From: Planctomycetaceae bacterium
GTDB lineage: Bacteria > Planctomycetota > Planctomycetia > Pirellulales > Thermoguttaceae
Length of the DNA: 64,000 nucleotides
Direction: 5' to 3'
Assembly: GCA_012719125.1 (NCBI GenBank)
Contig: JAAYAY010000265.1
Span: 1 to 64,000, forward strand
The notes under the pieces were generated by a model that did no database searches, was not told the origin of the DNA, and worked only from the letters and a program-made list of their open reading frames with translations. Of this stretch, positions 32,640 to 41,414 are shown piece after piece (within the stretch, counting starts at the first letter, position 1; every line of letters begins with the position of its first letter). The translations under genes were made by a program, and so were the position numbers.

Positions 32640-35594
32640 ATGACCGTGCATCGCACAATTCGGACCGGTGTTCTGACGGTCGCCGTCCTGTGTGGGACGT
32701 TGATCTCTTCCTACTCCTTCGCCTCGGAGTCCGCGGAATCAACCGCTGACCTCGAACAACGCTTCGCCGGCCCCGCCGATGCCGACAAGCCGTGGGCCTA
32801 CTGGTGGTGGATCAACGGAAACGTCGACAAACCGACGATCACCCACGACCTGGAACAGATGAAGGAGAAGGGATTCGCCGGGCTGCTCCTGTTCGACGCC
32901 CGCGGCTACCACGACGATCACTGCCCCCCGCCGCCGCCGCGGATGGAGTTCATGAGTCCCGAGTGGCGCGAGTTGATTCGCTTCGCCATCTCCGAGGCCA
33001 GCCGCGTGGGGCTCGAAATGAGCATCAACCTGAGCAGTTGTGCAGGCGCCCTCAAGGGCCCGTGGCTGGTAGAGGACGACGCCCCCAAACGCCTCATCTG
33101 GACGTCGGCTGCCGTTGTCGGGCCGACCCGGCTCAGCGTTCCGCTGGCTCCGTCCGGAGATGCGTATTTCCGCGAAATCGGCCTGTTCGCCCTGAAAACG
33201 AATCCGGCGGCTGCTCCAACCGACGATTCTGTTGCGGACCGGCTCTCCGCGAACTGGCAGGAAATGCAGCCCAAGCTCGACCCGATGGAAGCCGCCACGG
33301 AGGTGATCGATCTATCCGAAAACGTCGATGACCAAGGCCGGTTTACGTGGAATGCTCCCAAAGGGAATTGGACGCTCGTTCGCTTCGCTCGAACCAGTGT
33401 GGAGGGACACGAATATGACGTCGACGTGCTGGATCCGGCCGCGGTGGCCGGACATTTCGATCGGATGGGAAAGGCCTTGCTTGAAGACGCTGGCCCCGCG
33501 GCAGGCAAGACGCTCACCCACTTCTACAGCGTGAGTTGGGAAGGGGCCGCGCCGACCTGGACGGTCGGGTTCGAAGAGCAATTCGAGAAGTACCGCGGAT
33601 ACAAGGCACGTCCTTACCTGCCCGTCCTGGCAGGCAAGACGGTGACCAGCCGGGAAGTCTCCGAACGTTTCCTCCGCGACTACTTCAAGACGCTGGGCGA
33701 CCTCTTCCGCGACAACTTCTACGGCCAATTGCAAGCCTCGTGCCACGAACACGGCCTCAAGTGGCATTCCGAGTCGGGCGGTCCCTGGAATCGCAAACTG
33801 GCGGCCTTCCAGATCGCCGACCAGTTGGCCTTCCTCGCCCGCAACGACATGCCCCAAGGCGAGTTCTGGCACCTGGGCCGGCCCATGAACCGGCAGCCCG
33901 CCATGGCGGCCCATGTCTACGGAAAACAACGTGCCGCCACCGAGGCCTTCACCCACATGCGGACCCATTGGTCGGCCTATCCGGCCGTGCTCAAACAGGA
34001 CGCCGACGCGGCCTTCGTCGACGGCGTGAACCACTTCATCTGGCACACCTTCAGTTGCTCGCCCCCCGAGTTCGGTAAGCCGGGGATCGAATACTTTGCC
34101 GGTACCCACGTGAATCCCAACGTCACCTGGTTCCAGCAGGCCGGCGGCTTCCTGGCCTATCTGGCCCGCTGCCAGACGATGCTCCGCCAGGGCCTGTTTG
34201 TCGCCGACGTCTGCTGCTACACCGGCGACAAAACCTACATGCACTGGGGCCGCGGGGAGAAATGGACGGAGAACGCATCCCTCGTCCTCGGCAAAGGATA
34301 CACCTACGACCTGGTCAGCGACGAAGTCCTGCTGGATCGGATGTCTGTGAAGGACGGCAAGCTCGTCCTGCCCGACGGCATGTCCTATCGCGTCCTGGCC
34401 GTCGACCTGGTGGATGAAACGGTTCCGCCGCAAACGCTCCGCAAGATCGCCGAACTGGCCAAGGCCGGCGCCACGGTCGTGCTCGGCACGCGCCGCCCGA
34501 CCCGCGCCCCGGGTCTGCACGACTTTCCACAGTGCGACGCGACCGTCCGGCAACTGGCCGACGAACTCTGGGGCAAGGCAGGGTCACAATCGTTCGGGCA
34601 AGGCAAGGTCGCCACCGGCCTGGCCATCGACGACGTCCTGCGGTCCCAAGAAATCCTCCCCGACTTCGAAGGACCTTGTGAATCCATCCACCGGCGAGTC
34701 GGTGAAACCGACATCTACTTCGTCTCAGGCAGCGGTGCCGCCGACTGCGTGTTCCGGGTCAGCGGAAAACAACCCGAACTCTGGTGCCCCAAGACAGGCG
34801 CGATTCGCGACGCGGTCTGCTATCGTCCCACCGACGACGGCCGAACGCTCGTTCCGCTCGCGCTGCCCGAAGGCGGATCGGCGTTCGTCGTCTTCCGCAA
34901 ACCGGCCGATTCCAAACGCCTGGTGGCCTTGCCGGCGCCCGGTGTCGAGATTCTCGGCCGAAGCGGCGCAGAACTGAAGCTGCAGGTCTGGGACAACGAG
35001 AAACACGTCCTGGCGACCGCCGACTCGAAGCAGATCGCCGTCGAACCGGCAAACCGGTCCCAGCCGCAAGAGGTTGCAGGAGCGTGGGAAGTGCGATTCT
35101 CCCCGGAATGGGGCGGCCCCGAGTCGATTACCTTCGACCGCCTGGTTCCGTGGAATGAGCATGCCAACGAAGGCATCAAGTACTATTCCGGCACGGCCAC
35201 CTACTCCAAGACGTTGAAGCTGACAAAGCAGCAGGTTGACGGCCTGGTGCGGCTCCAGTTGGGCAAGGTCGGGCACGTGGCCGAGGTCCGCCTCAACGGC
35301 AAGCCCCTGGGCGTGGTCTGGTGCGAGCCGTGGTCGGTGGATCTGACCGGGGCCGTTCGAGAGGGAGAGAACCGGCTCGAGATCGACGTGGCCAACCTGT
35401 GGATGAATCGCCTGATCGGCGATTCGGCACTCCCGCCCGAAAAGCGTCGCACGAACACCAACGTCCGCTTCTTCAGCGCCGACGCCAAGTACCGGGCCTT
35501 CGAGGGCTTCTCCCCCAAGGACGCCCTCGCCCCCTCCGGTCTGATCGGCCCGGTGCGCTTGGAGTTCGGCAAGGAAGTCGAGGTTGCGTTCTGA
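32640..35594 (+). CDS. Secreted GH106-like alpha-L-rhamnosidase
   Basis: A 984-aa exported protein; the signal peptide ends near FASES. The N-terminal domain has the GH106 hallmarks PWAYWWWINGNVDKPTITHD and LEQMKEKGFAGLLLFDARG, with NLSSCAGALKGPWL further on. The C-terminal ~130 residues form a galactose-binding-like beta-sandwich (LQLGKVGHVAEVRLNGKPLG, then REGENRLEIDVANLW). GH106 enzymes release L-rhamnose from pectic or other plant and algal polysaccharides. It is the last gene in the exported-enzyme series and ends 16 nt before the convergent DAHP synthase gene. Confidence 0.85.
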   Translation: MTVHRTIRTGVLTVAVLCGTLISSYSFASESAESTADLEQRFAGPADADKPWAYWWWINGNVDKPTITHDLEQMKEKGFAGLLLFDARGYHDDHCPPPPPRMEFMSPEWRELIRFAISEASRVGLEMSINLSSCAGALKGPWLVEDDAPKRLIWTSAAVVGPTRLSVPLAPSGDAYFREIGLFALKTNPAAAPTDDSVADRLSANWQEMQPKLDPMEAATEVIDLSENVDDQGRFTWNAPKGNWTLVRFARTSVEGHEYDVDVLDPAAVAGHFDRMGKALLEDAGPAAGKTLTHFYSVSWEGAAPTWTVGFEEQFEKYRGYKARPYLPVLAGKTVTSREVSERFLRDYFKTLGDLFRDNFYGQLQASCHEHGLKWHSESGGPWNRKLAAFQIADQLAFLARNDMPQGEFWHLGRPMNRQPAMAAHVYGKQRAATEAFTHMRTHWSAYPAVLKQDADAAFVDGVNHFIWHTFSCSPPEFGKPGIEYFAGTHVNPNVTWFQQAGGFLAYLARCQTMLRQGLFVADVCCYTGDKTYMHWGRGEKWTENASLVLGKGYTYDLVSDEVLLDRMSVKDGKLVLPDGMSYRVLAVDLVDETVPPQTLRKIAELAKAGATVVLGTRRPTRAPGLHDFPQCDATVRQLADELWGKAGSQSFGQGKVATGLAIDDVLRSQEILPDFEGPCESIHRRVGETDIYFVSGSGAADCVFRVSGKQPELWCPKTGAIRDAVCYRPTDDGRTLVPLALPEGGSAFVVFRKPADSKRLVALPAPGVEILGRSGAELKLQVWDNEKHVLATADSKQIAVEPANRSQPQEVAGAWEVRFSPEWGGPESITFDRLVPWNEHANEGIKYYSGTATYSKTLKLTKQQVDGLVRLQLGKVGHVAEVRLNGKPLGVVWCEPWSVDLTGAVREGENRLEIDVANLWMNRLIGDSALPPEKRRTNTNVRFFSADAKYRAFEGFSPKDALAPSGLIGPVRLEFGKEVEVAF

Positions 35595-35598
35595 AGTT

Positions 35599-35620
35599 CG
35601 AGTCCAGGCTTCAGCCTGCC
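35599..35620. repeat. Short CAGGCTTCAGCCTG repeat between convergent genes
   Basis: The sequence GAGTCCAGGCTTCAGCCTG recurs at 47018-47037 and, inverted, at 47056-47077. Here it lies in the 16-nt gap between two convergent genes and supplies the stop codon of the DAHP synthase gene. It can form a 5-bp stem with a 4-nt loop. Confidence 0.7.
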
Positions 35621-36969
35621 CCCTGCCCGTTCCGCAGACTCATCTGCCGGGCGATGAGCAGGGCCATTTCGAGAGCCTGCTCGTAGTTCAGCCGCGGGTC
35701 GACGTCGCTTTCATACGCTCGGCTCAGGTCGGCCTCGGTGAGGCCGCGGGCGCCGCCGATGCATTCGGTCACGTTCTCCCCGGTCAGTTCGAAATGCACG
35801 CCGCCCAGACGCGTGCCCATCCGCTGGTGAACGGCGAAGGCCTGCGTCAATTCGCCCAGGATTTCGTCGAAATCGCGAGTCTTCACCCCACTCGCGGTGG
35901 AAATCGTGTTTCCGTGCATGGGATCACAGCACCAGAGGACCTCCGCCCCGGCACGCAGCACCGCGTCGAGCAGCGGCGGCAGGCGGTCTTCAAGCCGGCC
36001 GGCCCCGAAGCGGTGGATCACGGTCAGACGCCCCGGCTCGTTCTCCGGATTCAGGATGCCGCACAGATCGACCAGTTCCTCGGGCGTGCACGAGGGGCCG
36101 ACCTTGACGCCCACGGGGTTGGCGATCCCCCGGAAGAACTCCACGTGGGCGCCGCCCGGGTCGCGAGTGCGGTCGCCGATCCATGGGAAGTGCGTGGTCA
36201 GGTCGTACCATCCCGTGCGGCGGGGGACCTGGCGGGTCTGGGCCTGCTCGTAGTCCAGGTGCAGGCCCTCGTGGCTGGTGAAGAACTCGACCCGATCGAA
36301 TTCGCCGATGCGGCGGCCGATCATCGTTTCCATGAACGTGACCGATTCGCCGAGCGCCCGCATCATCTCCCGATAGCCGCGCGACTCGACCGCATGGTTG
36401 ACGAAGTCGAGATCCCACAATTCGGGATGCCGCATGTCGGCGAAACCGCCGTCGATCAGCCCCCGGATGAAGTTCAACGTCATGGCGGCTCGCTCGTAGC
36501 CACGCAGCAGAAAGACCGGGTGGGCAGTGCGTGCCTCCGGGGTGAACTCGCGGCAGTTGATCAGGTTGCCCCGGAAGCTGGGCAGCGTGACCCCGTCGCG
36601 TGTCTCCGTGTCGGCCGAACGGGGTTTGGCGTACTGTCCGGCAAACCGCCCCACGCGGATCACGCGGCGATGGCTGCCGTAGGTGAGCACGACGCCCATC
36701 TTCAGCAGGATCTTGAGCTTATTGGCGATCAGATCGCTGCGGCAACTCGCAAAGCTCTCGCAGCAGTCGCCCCCCTGCAACAGGAACCGCTCGCCGCGGG
36801 CGGCTTCGGCCAGTTCCCGCTTGAGGTTTTCCACCTCCCAGCTCGTGACCAGCGGAGGAAGTTGAGAGAGTGCATGCAGCGTTGCCGCCAGAGCCTGCTG
36901 ATCGGGATAGGCGACGCTTTGGCGAATCGGTTTCTCTTTCCAGGAAATGGGCGACCAGGAGGGAAGCAT
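35611..36969 (-). CDS. aroF: Class II (plant-type) DAHP synthase
   Basis: A 452-aa cytoplasmic enzyme joining phosphoenolpyruvate and erythrose-4-phosphate at the entry to the shikimate pathway. Class II signatures: LLQGGDCCESFASC near 70-83, GRFAGQYAKPR, KVGPSCTPEELVDL and WCCDPMHGNT. The size is right for this class (about 450-470). Start ATG 36969. The C-terminal GQGAG and the stop codon fall in or next to a dispersed repeat, so the natural end may have been altered slightly. Confidence 0.93.
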   Translation of the reverse strand: MLPSWSPISWKEKPIRQSVAYPDQQALAATLHALSQLPPLVTSWEVENLKRELAEAARGERFLLQGGDCCESFASCRSDLIANKLKILLKMGVVLTYGSHRRVIRVGRFAGQYAKPRSADTETRDGVTLPSFRGNLINCREFTPEARTAHPVFLLRGYERAAMTLNFIRGLIDGGFADMRHPELWDLDFVNHAVESRGYREMMRALGESVTFMETMIGRRIGEFDRVEFFTSHEGLHLDYEQAQTRQVPRRTGWYDLTTHFPWIGDRTRDPGGAHVEFFRGIANPVGVKVGPSCTPEELVDLCGILNPENEPGRLTVIHRFGAGRLEDRLPPLLDAVLRAGAEVLWCCDPMHGNTISTASGVKTRDFDEILGELTQAFAVHQRMGTRLGGVHFELTGENVTECIGGARGLTEADLSRAYESDVDPRLNYEQALEMALLIARQMSLRNGQGAG

Positions 36970-37195
36970 GGCGTGGGCAGCGGAGGGATTTCATGGGGAT
37001 GGGCCGCAAGCCCCCAGGTAGGCTAGGCGGCGAAGCGAGGTAGTCGTTTGAGCATAAGCACTGCCGTCCAGGCCGTCAACGAAACGGGTAGCGGCTCGCG
37101 CGAACTCTGCCAAGTGCACGGCCTTCGACATTGCAGACGATCGAGTCTTGACGATACAATATGGCCTGGCATCATCTTGCGAAGGAGCATGTATT

Positions 37196-37633
37196 GTGAA
37201 GATTCACCAGATTTCGTTGTTTCTCGAAAACAAGCCGGGCCATCTTCGCGGCGTCGCCCGGATCCTGGCCGATGCGGGAATCAACATCGTCACCCTCTCG
37301 CTGGCCGACACTCAGCAGTTCGGCATCCTCCGTCTGATCGTGGAAGACTGGGAGAAGGCCAAATCGGTCCTGGAAGGAACCGGCTGCGTCGTGAACGTCA
37401 CCGAGGTCGTGGCGACCGAAGTGGAGGATCGGCCCGGCGGACTGGCGGCTATTCTCGAGATCCTGGAACAGAGCGGCGTGAACGTCGAGTACATGTATGC
37501 CTTCACCTTCGGAAAAGGCGATCGCGCGGTGATGGTCTTTCGCTTCGACCAGCCGGACAAAGCCATTCAGGTCCTCCAGGACGCCGACGTCAGCGTTCTG
37601 GGCAGCGTCGAACTGTTCCAACGAACCTCGTGA
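37196..37633 (+). CDS. Tandem ACT-domain protein
   Basis: A 145-aa protein of two ACT domains: residues 1-70 (ISLFLENKPGHLRGVARIL) and 71-140 (VEDRPGGLAAILEILEQSG). Such proteins (COG4747-like) bind small ligands, often amino acids, and are commonly found near phenylacetate-CoA ligases. The GTG at 37196 is chosen because AAGGAG lies 8 nt before it and it begins VKIHQIS, as family members do. It is separated from the ligase gene at 39447 by an oppositely oriented porin gene. A second ACT protein occurs at 56670. Confidence 0.85.
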   Translation: MKIHQISLFLENKPGHLRGVARILADAGINIVTLSLADTQQFGILRLIVEDWEKAKSVLEGTGCVVNVTEVVATEVEDRPGGLAAILEILEQSGVNVEYMYAFTFGKGDRAVMVFRFDQPDKAIQVLQDADVSVLGSVELFQRTS

Positions 37634-37636
37634 GGC

Positions 37637-37815
37637 AAATACGAAACACGAAATTCGAAATCCGAAACAAATCCGAAGGACCGAAGCTGCAAATGACCGA
37701 AACGTCCGGATGCGGGGACATCTTCCAGTACCGACGTGGAATGGTCATCCTCCCGTTTGAGGCATTTTGATTTCCGTCTCTCGAATTTGTTTCGGATTTC
37801 GAGCTTCGGATTTCC
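37637..37815. repeat. Inverted repeat with GAAATCCGAAACAAAT arms
   Basis: The left arm 37637-37678 (ATTCGAAATCCGAAACAAAT) and right arm 37783-37815 (TTTGTTTCGGATTTCGAGC) are inverted copies of a common A/T-rich repeat. A further copy lies at 62411-62453. It fills the gap between the ACT gene and the porin gene and has no coding potential. Confidence 0.75.
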
Positions 37816-37819
37816 TTCC

Positions 37820-39196
37820 TCAGAAGTTGTATTGTGCCTGGAAATCAAACCGCACCAGGTCGCCGGGGCGCCGGTCGATCCAGAGGGTCTTCCAGGAACT
37901 GACGTCGACGCCGACCATGAATTTGTCGGTCACGTCGTAGAGCAGGTTAGCGAAGTAGAAGTGGTTGTAGGTGCGGCCCGAGGTGAGATCCTGATCGAAA
38001 GGATCGTCGATCGAATAGCCCGCGTAGCTGCGCAGGCGGGGCGTCCACTTATAGCCGAAATCGAACCAACCGCCCGTGCTGCGGATCGATCGCCGCGTCT
38101 GCTTGTCGACCCCTTGCAGGATGCCGCCCATATAGGCCGACAGGTTCTCGCCGGTAAAGAACTCGCTGCGAAAACTCAATCGCTCGGTGATCGGCACGTT
38201 CACGTCGACGTTGAACGACCAGGTTCGCCGCGTCACGTCGTCGGCCGGGTTCGGGTTCGGCGCCAGGAAGTCGTAGACCACCTCGCCGATATGGGCCGAA
38301 GCGCCGATCTCCGCGGGCTTGGCACCTTCCGTCAGCCCCCGTGCGAACTGCCAGGCCGCTCGCCCTTCGAGCACCGGCCAACCGGCCACGTCGGCCTGGA
38401 CCGACGTGTCGGTAGTGAAATCCTGGAGGATGTCCATGTTCAGCGAGCCTTGCAGGGAGAGCTTCTGCCCGCCAGGCGTCTTGAAGTATCGGTCGCCGCG
38501 AATCTGGGCCCGGCGATAGCCCAGATTGCCCACGCCGGAGCCGGGTACGTAGTTCAAATTGCCCGGATAGAGTGGTGAAATGACTTCCCACTCCTGGCCG
38601 GCCAGGAGATAGAAGTCGTCGTCTTTCATGTCGATGAAGCCGCGACGGAACAGCAACCCCGGCTTGTTGTGCGTCAGGTACTGGCCCTGAAAGTCGATTT
38701 CCACGCAGGCGCCCAGAGCGGCGCAGGGGCAGCAGTTCGGGCTCGGGCCGCCGATCTTCAGGCCCAGTCGCGTCGTCTTGGCGTCGACGTAGAAGGCGTC
38801 TTCTCCCTGCACGTCGGGCGACTGAGCCCAGAGGATGATGTCGCCCGGGTAGCTCCGTTCCGTCTCGTAGACGGCGCTCACGACCACGCGGCCGTAGGGG
38901 GTTATGGTGAAGCCCCCCTTCTTCCAGGTGAGCTTGCTCATTTCGGCACGCATCGTGTCGAGCGAAACGCCCGCGGGAACCGTGTCGCCAACCGGAGGCA
39001 GGGGAATCGGGCCGTTTCGCAGTGAGTCCAGTTCACGTTGCAGGGCCTCGGTTCGAGCTTCCAGCGTCTGGACTCGTGCCTGCAACTCAGCGTTGCCGCC
39101 GATCGACTGGGCCGGCGCAGGCCGGGCGCCGATCGAACACAGCAAGGTCGCCAGCACGATGGACAGAGTGCGGGAGAATTGGCGGTTCTGCCGCAT
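37820..39196 (-). CDS. Outer-membrane porin-like protein
   Basis: A 458-aa exported protein. ATG 39196 begins MRQNRQFSRTLSIVLATLLC, a signal peptide cut near APAQS; a TTG further upstream is less likely. A short coiled-coil follows (QARVQTLEARTEALQRELDS, residues about 35-55), then a beta-rich region of alternating aromatic residues ending in ...YNF, as in outer-membrane beta-barrels. It resembles DcaP/OprP-type trimeric porins of Gram-negative bacteria. A role in uptake of anionic or aromatic compounds is inferred from neighbours only. Confidence 0.75.
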   Translation of the reverse strand: MRQNRQFSRTLSIVLATLLCSIGARPAPAQSIGGNAELQARVQTLEARTEALQRELDSLRNGPIPLPPVGDTVPAGVSLDTMRAEMSKLTWKKGGFTITPYGRVVVSAVYETERSYPGDIILWAQSPDVQGEDAFYVDAKTTRLGLKIGGPSPNCCPCAALGACVEIDFQGQYLTHNKPGLLFRRGFIDMKDDDFYLLAGQEWEVISPLYPGNLNYVPGSGVGNLGYRRAQIRGDRYFKTPGGQKLSLQGSLNMDILQDFTTDTSVQADVAGWPVLEGRAAWQFARGLTEGAKPAEIGASAHIGEVVYDFLAPNPNPADDVTRRTWSFNVDVNVPITERLSFRSEFFTGENLSAYMGGILQGVDKQTRRSIRSTGGWFDFGYKWTPRLRSYAGYSIDDPFDQDLTSGRTYNHFYFANLLYDVTDKFMVGVDVSSWKTLWIDRRPGDLVRFDFQAQYNF

Positions 39197-39446
39197 GCAG
39201 TCGGAGCAGGAAGGCGATGGCAACGGACAATCTCCACGGTGCGCGCGCAATGAGGCGGCTCAATCGCCCCGCTCGATCTTTATCGTCTTTGTGAATGTTC
39301 GACTTGACACGTTCAATACATTCCCCACAAGCGACATATACCTAACCCCACAAAGGAATGCCGCTGAAGTTGCGTCGCCGTCCGGCGGGTATTAGAATCA
39401 CAGGTTTGTGTATTCCGCAGCAGCCAGGTGCAGAGCGAGGGCTTCC

Positions 39447-40787
39447 ATGAACGACTCGGCAGCAAGCCGAAACGGCGACTCCGTTCGGTTTCATCCGGCC
39501 AGCAGTCCCGATTACGTGCCGCTCCCGCAGTTGCGCGATCTCCAGTCGCGCCGGTTGAAGGAGGTGGTGACCCGGGCCTACGAGAACGTGCCCTTCTACC
39601 GGCGAAAGATGGATGAACTCGGGATCGCTCCCGGCGGGATTCACTCGATCGACGACGTGGTCAAGCTTCCTTTCACGGTCAAAACCGACCTGCGGGATGA
39701 ATACCCCTTCGGACTGTTCGCCACCCCGATGGATCGTGTGGTCCGCCTGCACGCCTCCAGCGGCACGACCGGCAAACCGATTGTTGCCGCCTACACCCAA
39801 CACGACCTCAACGTGTGGAAGGAGGTCATGGTTCGTTCCCTGGCCGCCGCCGACTTGCACGAAGGCGATATCATCCAGAATTCCTACGGCTACGGGCTCT
39901 TCACCGGAGGCCTTGGCGCCCACTACGGCGCCGAGGCACTGGGTGCCACGGTCATTCCCACCTCGGGCGGCAACACCGACCGGCAGATCATGGTCCTCAA
40001 GGATTTCGGCGTGACCGCCATCTGCTGCACGCCGAGCTACTTTCTTCATATCCTCGACCGGGCCGCGGAACTCGGAATCGATCTGCGCGATCTGCCCCTC
40101 CGCGCCGGCGTGTTCGGTGCCGAGCCCTGGACCGAGGCCATGCGCACCCGCATCGAGGAGGCGGCCGGAATCAAGGCCTACGATATCTACGGCCTCACCG
40201 AGATCATCGGCCCGGGCGTGGGCTGCGAGTGCTTTGGACAAGACGGCCTGCACATCTTCGAAGACCACTTCTACCCGGAGATCATCGATCCCGAGACGGG
40301 CCAGCCGGTGCCCGAGGGTGAGGAAGGCGAACTGGTGCTCACCACGCTCAGCAAGCAGGCCATGCCCATGCTCCGCTACCGCACCCGCGACATCACCCGG
40401 TTTCTACCGGGGCCCAGCCCCAGCGGGCGAACGATCCGGCGCATCCGGCGAATCTCCCATCGCAGCGACGACATGTTCATCGTCCGCGGAGTGAACGTGT
40501 TTCCCAGCCAGATCGAAGAAGCCTTGCTCCGCGTGGAAGGCACCCTCCCCCATTACCAGATCGTCTTGACTCGGCACAAAGGTCTCGACCAGGTCGACGT
40601 CCAGGTGGAGGTCACGCCCGAGGTGTTCAGCGATCGCGTCAGCGCGCTGGAAGACTTGCAGAAACGACTGGCAAAGACGATCGAGCAGACCGTCAACATT
40701 CGCGTCGGCGTCAGCCTGGTGGAACCCCACTCGATCGCCCGCAGCGAGGGCAAGGCCAAACGGGTCGTGGACCGGCGGGAGATGTGA
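39447..40787 (+). CDS. paaK: Phenylacetate-CoA ligase-like enzyme
   Basis: A 446-aa AMP-forming acyl-CoA ligase of the PaaK group. Signatures: RAYENVPFYRRKMDELGI near 40-57, the AMP-binding loop ASSGTTGKPIVAAYT, YGLTEIIGPGV, and a C-terminal domain with DDMFIVRGVNVFPSQIEE. The exact aryl acid is unknown. ATG 39447 follows a GAGCGAGG site. It overlaps the hotdog-protein gene by 4 nt (GTGA). The ACT protein at 37196 and class II DAHP synthase nearby suggest aromatic amino-acid or arylacetate metabolism. Confidence 0.88.
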   Translation: MNDSAASRNGDSVRFHPASSPDYVPLPQLRDLQSRRLKEVVTRAYENVPFYRRKMDELGIAPGGIHSIDDVVKLPFTVKTDLRDEYPFGLFATPMDRVVRLHASSGTTGKPIVAAYTQHDLNVWKEVMVRSLAAADLHEGDIIQNSYGYGLFTGGLGAHYGAEALGATVIPTSGGNTDRQIMVLKDFGVTAICCTPSYFLHILDRAAELGIDLRDLPLRAGVFGAEPWTEAMRTRIEEAAGIKAYDIYGLTEIIGPGVGCECFGQDGLHIFEDHFYPEIIDPETGQPVPEGEEGELVLTTLSKQAMPMLRYRTRDITRFLPGPSPSGRTIRRIRRISHRSDDMFIVRGVNVFPSQIEEALLRVEGTLPHYQIVLTRHKGLDQVDVQVEVTPEVFSDRVSALEDLQKRLAKTIEQTVNIRVGVSLVEPHSIARSEGKAKRVVDRREM

Positions 40788-41188
40788 GGCAAGTGAACGA
40801 GAATGAACCGTACCTGGCGATGAGAACGGTGATGATGCCGAGCGATACGAACCCGCACGGCACCATCTTCGCCGGGGTGATCCTTAGCCGCATGGCCATG
40901 GCCGGAATTATCGGCGCCCGGCACGCCGTCGGCCGGGCCGGGTGGCCCAAGTCGCTCCTGGTCGCTCGCGGCATGCGGCAAGTCGAGTTCTTTCTCGCCT
41001 CGCAGGTCGGCGACGTCGTCAGCTACTGGACCCGCCTCCTGCAAGTCGGCCGGACGTCGATCACCGTCAACATCCGGGCGGAAACCGAGCGCGAAGGCGA
41101 CTCGATCTTGCTGGCCGAGGCCGAGGCCACTTATGTGGCCGTCGAGGGCGAGGAAGAACCACGCCGGCCGGTGCCAATTCGGGGTTAG
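40784..41188 (+). CDS. Hotdog-fold acyl-CoA thioesterase-like protein
   Basis: A 134-aa YciA/acyl-CoA-hydrolase-like hotdog protein. The family motif NPHGTIFAGVILSRM is present, but the next residues read AMAG where active enzymes of this group usually have an Asp (MD), so the catalytic acid appears replaced by Ala. GTG 40784 overlaps the ligase stop; GTG 40793 or ATG 40820 are alternatives. Coupling to the ligase suggests hydrolysis or binding of the CoA thioester it makes. Confidence 0.75.
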   Translation: MRQVNENEPYLAMRTVMMPSDTNPHGTIFAGVILSRMAMAGIIGARHAVGRAGWPKSLLVARGMRQVEFFLASQVGDVVSYWTRLLQVGRTSITVNIRAETEREGDSILLAEAEATYVAVEGEEEPRRPVPIRG

Positions 41189-41232
41189 CAAACATCGTAG
41201 TCCTGCCGTACTTGGTGGCCACCGAGAAGAAC

Positions 41233-41334
41233 ATGGGCTGCCCCCATGAAGAAGGCGAGGATTTCCCCGACGGGGAAGACTGCCCATTCTGCCCCTGGTG
41301 GAAGGGCAAACAGGGGAGCGCGGCAACGGAGTGA
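41233..41334 (+). CDS. Small cysteine-rich protein
   Basis: A 33-aa reading frame, 44 nt after the hotdog gene, starting MGCPHEEGEDFPDGED and containing CPFCPWW. Three Cys and one His in this spacing could bind a metal. GAGAAG lies just before the ATG; GTG 41215 in frame would add six residues. It is too short for homology by eye, and it may be a real small protein of the same operon. Confidence 0.4.
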   Translation: MGCPHEEGEDFPDGEDCPFCPWWKGKQGSAATE

Positions 41335-41414
41335 TAACGGGGGTAGCTGGCAGCGCATTTTTCAGTGATCTCCGCCGCCCGGTCCCTACATTCCTGGCAG
41401 GCTGCCATACGTCC

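Noticed and set aside
30612-32651. Long minus-strand open frame of about 679 codons
   Set aside because: Antisense to the BNR protein with its four Asp boxes; no recognisable content.
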